64,000 nucleotides of DNA, from assembly GCA_018873245.2 (NCBI GenBank), contig JAEMBT020000001.1, positions 18,416,220-18,480,219 of the forward strand, given 5' to 3'. The notes under the pieces are model-generated. The model searched no databases and was not told where the DNA came from. It worked only from the letters and a program-made list of their open reading frames with translations. This DNA is from Archegozetes longisetosus. Lineage: Eukaryota > Arthropoda > Arachnida > Sarcoptiformes > Trhypochthoniidae. Both the position numbers and the translations under genes were made by a program. Positions 58,873 to 64,000 of the stretch are shown here, one piece after another (within the stretch, counting starts at the first letter, position 1; each line of letters opens with the position of its first letter).

Positions 58873-58904
<32 letters not shown>
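58873..58904. repeat. CT microsatellite
   Basis: Uninterrupted (CT)n tract. Confidence 0.95.
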
Positions 58905-58908
<4 letters not shown>

Positions 58909-59918
58909 ATGATAGCTTTTGAATAAGTGTAACAGAGAGCAAATTGAGGCCAAACCTGTCAAATAATGACTGCAATAAAACAAGTTTGAACAAAACATCG
59001 ATTTAACTTGACAGTAAAGTTTCACTTTTATGTGTTCGTAGTTTTTTGCCTTTCTTTACTCGAATCTCTCTTCAAATTTGCATTAATTAGAATCAGATCC
59101 TGTTCTTAACTAAATAGATGTAACATTTATTTCAAAGTTTGAAAAAGTTAGCAAACATATTAACACAGTTTGAAAATATTATACTGACTTTTTATGGAAA
59201 AAATGAATATGGACAAGTTATTAGATTCTAATAGGTTAGATAAAAATGAATGAATATATGACTATAATGATTGAAGTAGCAATAAACGGTTACCTATTTG
59301 TAACTTAAAGTACTGTTATCTATTGTTTAGGTAAAACATGAACAAATTAGATTCACCACTCAAATTAAGAACTTATCTCTCTATTAACTCAGATTTCAAA
59401 AACAATAAGATTTACACGCGTTTATCTCAAATGTTTTAACATAGAGTTTGTCAGAAAAATACGATCGCATGACATATATGAATACTCCTAAACACTTAAA
59501 GTAGTTGTATAGAATAAACTGACATTTAAGGATACGACAACACTGTAAAAAAGAATGGAGAAAAGCATATGAGTTAGAATAGAAAGTTAAGTTAATCTAG
59601 ACTAAAGTGGAAATGATCTAAAACCAAAGAATGATAAATATGACATCAAATTAGCATATAATGTAATAGAAGCTAATTTATCAATGAATATTACAATGAA
59701 TAATTCATGGTTGGACAAATTATTATATCCGAAACTAGTTATAACAAAATTCATATTATTCTATACTTCTGTAATCTTCAATCTAAATTCATTTATCACA
59801 TACTCAATACATACTTGAACTTAACATTTTTGGCTCAATGCCAATACAAAATATACCTTACATTCTGCTTGCAACACATTTTCTGATCCGTTTTCGATTG
59901 TTTTTCTAATTCAATTTA

Positions 59919-59937
59919 GCCTAACCTAACCTAACCA
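59919..59937. repeat. interstitial CCTAA telomere-like motif
   Basis: Three or four CCTAA units in a row. Confidence 0.75.
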
Positions 59938-61291
59938 ATCAATGAATTAATGAATGAAAGTATTTACGGTTAAAAGCAATACAAAATAGTTAAATGTAAC
60001 AAAAGCCTATTTTCACACCAAGTTACACATAATAGTATCACGAGAAGTAATTATAAGTTGATACACTATCTAATACTATAACTTGTAGTCTATAAGCTAA
60101 ATGTGATACCGACTGAAGAAATGGCATTTTAGTTTAGAAGTTAGAATAACAAGATTGTAGCATAACACTCAATACAATACAGCCTAGAATAGAATCAATA
60201 GAAAACGATTATCTTCACAACAAACGACTTACGAGTTACCATTCAGTATAATATTTATATATTTTTACTTTTAAAACTACAACCAATCGATATAAGATTA
60301 TAGAGTAAGTCTATCGTCGATTCTATGCGATGAATAGCTGCGATATTTATGAACTTAAATGATATTTTGTAGAATACGACGTTTGCTTTAAGAAGTAGAT
60401 ATATAAGAGATTTATTTATAGATAGGTTTCTGTATAGTAATTGTTTTTGATCGTAACTAGTCTAACTGGACCAAAGTAAATCTTGTTCTACATGCACAAT
60501 TACAAAGTTTTAGCTATTCATATAATAGTATGAAGTTAGCTAAAAACAAAAAATTGATACATATATAATAAAAATAAAAATAAAAAGCAAAAATACTATA
60601 ATTGTATTACAATAGAACATAAAACGTAACATATGTGGTAAAGTGTAGATATGGTATAATACTTAGTAAGTATAAACACGATAGCTAAAGGCAATTTAAT
60701 ACTATCGACATATCCATGCATCAACTATCAAACACATCATAAGTGAAACGAAGTAATTTCCAAAAGTAGAGACTATCTTATATAAACTCATTATAATCTA
60801 ACATAATAGTAAAAATAATAAGATATTGAGTTTAGTTTATCTAGAAGTATATAAAACCTTATATATATAAATATAAAGTATTATATATTTATTTTTCATG
60901 CTATAAGCTCCAATCAATTCTATTATGTTTACTATAAAACTTTGAATCATTCTATGCAACATCTCACCTATAGTTCATATGAGTTTAATCTACATCAATC
61001 CAATAAGAATTTAATGTAAACTTATATCAATTTATTGATTGTTAAAGTAAATCGAATAGAAATGACATTAAAATTGTTTATTTAATCATTTATAATAACA
61101 TTAATACAAGAAAAAAATGTGAAGTAAGTAAAAAATAAGTTATTATCTTACAGTTAAAAAGTATATTTTCACGTCTTCAATAGATAGAATGAGTACTATA
61201 AAGTATACTTAAAGTTATTTAAACTGGAGATAACATTTGACATGTAATCCAATATCAAATATGACGATCAATTGTTGGCCGTGATTGAGGA

Positions 61292-64000
61292 TTAGTTATG
61301 TGGATCAACACCATATTGAAAAAACTGTTGCATAGCAAGTTTCACTTTGACAGGCACTATTCTATATTGGATATAAACGTTAGTTTTACAATATATTCAA
61401 TTCTGATATTTCTCTAATTCTTTCCCTTTTCATCCCAAATCACAATTAGCTAACAGCAGAAATTATATTAATTAGTTAAAGTTAAGAGTAAAATATCATC
61501 TAAACTAAATCAAATCAATTAGGCACGCCTACATCTATAGAAAATAATTCAACTATTTTGCTAAGCAAACAAAAGTTAACATGAGCGATAAGAAGTTATT
61601 AAAAGATATCTGCTGAAAGTATTCGCAATAAGCAAACAATTAAATAGTAAGCAAAACGTTTAGGAAAGAAGATATGGCTCGATTACAATGTAAAATTGCA
61701 TAAGCAGAGTTAGAAGGACGAAATAAGAGTAAAGAGTTTCCTTCTTTTGTGCTATATATAGACAGAAAGTATTTTCAAAGTATTTTCAACTTATTTTCTC
61801 CATTCACTTACACTTATTTGAACAGAAAACCATATTATTATAATATTTAAGATAAGAGTATAATTATAGGTCAGAATGATTGTGATTAATGTATGTTATA
61901 TTAATGAGAGAAAATCAAATAAAATATCAAATTTCAACCTCAGCGCTATTTGACTTACTTTCCGAAAGTGTAAAAAAGTTGTGCACTCTTAGGAACAGTT
62001 ATGAGGGTTTGATTTTGAAGTATTGCATTAACGGTTTCTCTAGCGACGTATTGAGCGTTGACTACAGGAAGTATCCATGAAAATCTGTTTTACAAATCAT
62101 ACAAAACTCTTATATCTTCAATCTTCAACATATAAGCAAATAAGACAAAACATATTAAAACAAACCTAGACTTAGGTGACTTAAACATTCCTGTAGTCAT
62201 GGCTAAGGGACAAATGGTAGTTAAATAGATACCATCATTAGCTTTATTGGCACGCAATTCAGACTCTAGTGCTTCCATAAGACCGACAATTGCAAATTTA
62301 GACGCGCTAAATAATTAATAGATAGTATTTATAATGTATAAGAAAAGATATAAATAAAAATTAGATCTAATATGTAATATTTAAAGAAAAAAATGCAGTA
62401 TTTCATACCAATAATCAACGAGATGTGTAGTTCCTACAAGTCCAGCAATAGAAGCAATAGCTACTATATGTCCAGTGCCTCGACTAATCATAATTGGCAG
62501 GAAGTATCGTATGGTCCAAAAGTGTGCTAATGTGTTAACTTCGAAAGTTCGCTTTTTCCATATATTAAATTATAGTTATTTCATTTAAGTTTTCTAATTA
62601 ATGACTATTTTATATCTATTAAGTTCACTATTCATTTGATGGTAATTTCTCATTCAGATTTGAGAATAAGTTTAGGAGACATTAAATACGAAAAGTATTG
62701 AATACGGGCCTAATCTAATTGAATCTAACCTAACCTAACCCAATGTGACCCAACTAGCTAAATCTCTGACAGTAAATAAGCGAAATAAATGAATAGAGAA
62801 ATCAATAAGATAGTAAATATATAGGTAAGATTTTAGCAATAAGAAAAGTTATAAATTAGTTGTATTGTTTAATACCTTGATGTGTTTACTAGAAAGTGAA
62901 TCGATTGGTAAGCATTGTACAATTCCTGCATTATCTATTAGATTGAGAGACAAATATATAGCATTACAGACACATGTTAGACTAGATAACTCTTAAATAT
63001 AGCATATCAGACATACATCAACTAAATAACTGTTAGCTAATATATAAATAATCAAATAATAAATAAGAAAATAATTACATAAAAAGCATACTTATAAGAA
63101 TATCAACATCTCCTAAATCCCATTTAATTTGTTTAGCTATTCTAGCAATAGACTCTTCATCAGTTATATCACAAATATATGAAAATGCAATTCCACCTTC
63201 TTTTCGTATATCATCAACCACTCTATCGTTGTTTTCCTAATAGAATCAGTCAACAGTCAGACAAATAGATAGAAGTGAAAGTTAGATGTTTGGTGTCTCT
63301 TGTACATTCTCTCTCACTCTCTTGGTGTGTCTTGTACATTCTCTCTCTCTCTCTCTGGTGTGTCTTGTACATTCTCTCTCTCTCTCTCTCCCTCCTCTCT
63401 CCTCTCTCCTCTCTTTACATGCCTTAAACATGAACTTATACTATTGCATACAGAAGTATGAAAACTATAGACTAAAATCGTAAAAAGCAGTGAAGTAAAG
63501 CTCAACGAATGGGATATAAAGAGAACTATTGTTACATCTACTAAGCCTTAAACACTTGACGCAATATGTCAACCTAAATTGTATTTCTTTCTTTCCACAA
63601 TCTATACGAATATCGATTCAGTTATTAGATTTGATACTTAGAAATTATACTAAATTCAAGTCGCTGTCAAGTTATGAAGAAGTGAGAGAAGTTATAATGA
63701 AGTTATAGTGAGCCAATAATGAATATGTAATGAACTTACACTGAACTCCAAGCAACAGAAGAATAAAATAAAAATAATAAAACGATATGGTATTATGACT
63801 TTATGTCAATTAAGTAAAGCAAAACATAAAGACAGACTCACTTGATTGATATCAAGCAAAGCTAGCTTAGCACCAAGTCTAGCAAATTGTATAGCCAATT
63901 CTCTACCCAAACCATGGCCACTTCCAGTTATAAGTATGACTTGATTTCGAACATCCTTTTTAGGCGCATTAATTATTAAATTTATAATCCATTCAGTATA
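61292..64000 (-). CDS. second SDR16C-like short-chain dehydrogenase, 5' end outside the window
   Basis: Seven exons seen on the minus strand, most too short to stand out: 64000-63842 (partial), 63236-63092, 62934-62876, 62551-62409, 62306-62166, 62084-61959 and 61361-61292. All phases agree and the reading ends at TAA 61292-61294. The cofactor motif is ITGSGHGLGRE, with LALLDIN (Asp favouring NAD), then CDITDEE, the NAG motif split across an intron (I-N-NAGIV), FEVNTLAHFW, catalytic SIASIAGL, and Y-CASK with the Tyr-Cys codons split by another intron. The C-terminal exon encodes IVPVKVKLAMQQFFQYG. It is clearly a paralogue of the plus-strand SDR at 25.5-40.4 kb. The N-terminal membrane anchor should lie beyond the right edge. 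Confidence 0.9.
62722..62741. repeat. interstitial CCTAA telomere-like motif in an SDR intron
   Basis: Three CCTAA units followed by a CCCAA variant, inside an intron of the second SDR gene. Confidence 0.7.
63283..63415. repeat. CT-rich minisatellite in an SDR intron
   Basis: Three copies of a unit that reads TGTCTTGTACATTCTCTCTC, or close to it, followed by a CT/CCTCT microsatellite. Confidence 0.9.

Larger units (their letters stand above)
57002..61291. other. 4.3-kb intergenic region between RAD21 and the second SDR gene
   Basis: No gene recognised. Contains a foldback element at 58129-58362, a CT microsatellite at 58873-58904 and a CCTAA run at 59919-59937. A strong donor-like sequence on the minus strand (CACAG|GTAAGAT near 57911) could end an untranslated first exon of RAD21, but I found no matching acceptor before the start codon. 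Confidence 0.5.

Noticed and set aside
58795..59025. ORFs with [11 protein letters not shown] repeats
   Set aside because: Translation of the CT microsatellite on the minus strand.
63286..63505. Ser/Leu- or Arg/Glu-rich ORFs near the right end
   Set aside because: Produced by the CT-rich minisatellite inside an SDR intron.
1..64000. Biosynthetic cluster or operon-like system around FAS and the two SDR genes
   Set aside because: The genes are tens of kilobases apart, differ in orientation and are separated by unrelated housekeeping genes; nothing supports co-function.

Overview
This window is nuclear DNA from an animal, most likely an arthropod and possibly an acariform mite. It is AT-rich. 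Genes are split by short GT-AG introns, mostly about 50 to 900 bases, with a few of several kilobases. The gene content is animal: type I fatty acid synthase, the cohesin subunit RAD21, mitochondrial fission factor, bystin and an insect-type deoxynucleoside kinase. Degenerate (CCTAA)n/(TTAGG)n motifs, the arthropod telomere unit, recur internally. The arthropod call is moderately secure; the mite call is a guess.

Layout. 1.8-11.2 kb (+): a nearly complete nine- or ten-exon fatty acid synthase of about 2,550 residues with every catalytic motif present but three breaks in frame. 13.1-14.6 kb (-): a beta-galactosidase relic lacking its N-terminal half. 15.7-18.3 kb: a complete hAT transposon with terminal inverted repeats and a perfect 8-bp target duplication, lying inside another minus-strand ORF. 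19.8-20.5 kb (+): splicing factor SF3B6. 21.0-21.8 kb (-): a UBA-domain peptidyl-tRNA hydrolase. 25.5-40.4 kb (+): an SDR16C-like retinol/steroid dehydrogenase stretched over 15 kb by two giant introns; its small last exon was found by reading the sequence. 44.8-57.0 kb is gene-dense: deoxynucleoside kinase, a small probable mitochondrial protein, bystin, MFF (-), GST kappa, a TIS11-type CCCH zinc-finger protein (-), MOCS2A and RAD21 (-). 61.3-64.0 kb (-): a second SDR16C-like gene that runs off the right edge.

The genes are mostly unrelated housekeeping functions and form no operon or island. The two SDR genes are paralogues that share their last two intron positions and phases. The non-coding parts hold several foldback/MITE-like elements, minisatellites, GA/CT microsatellites and interstitial telomere-like motifs. 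I saw no tRNA, rRNA or CRISPR. No clearly new biological system is evident. The most interesting observations are the hAT insertion that splits an open frame, the frame breaks in an otherwise intact FAS, a triplicated splice donor, and the truncated beta-galactosidase. All calls are from reading alone; no database search was run.
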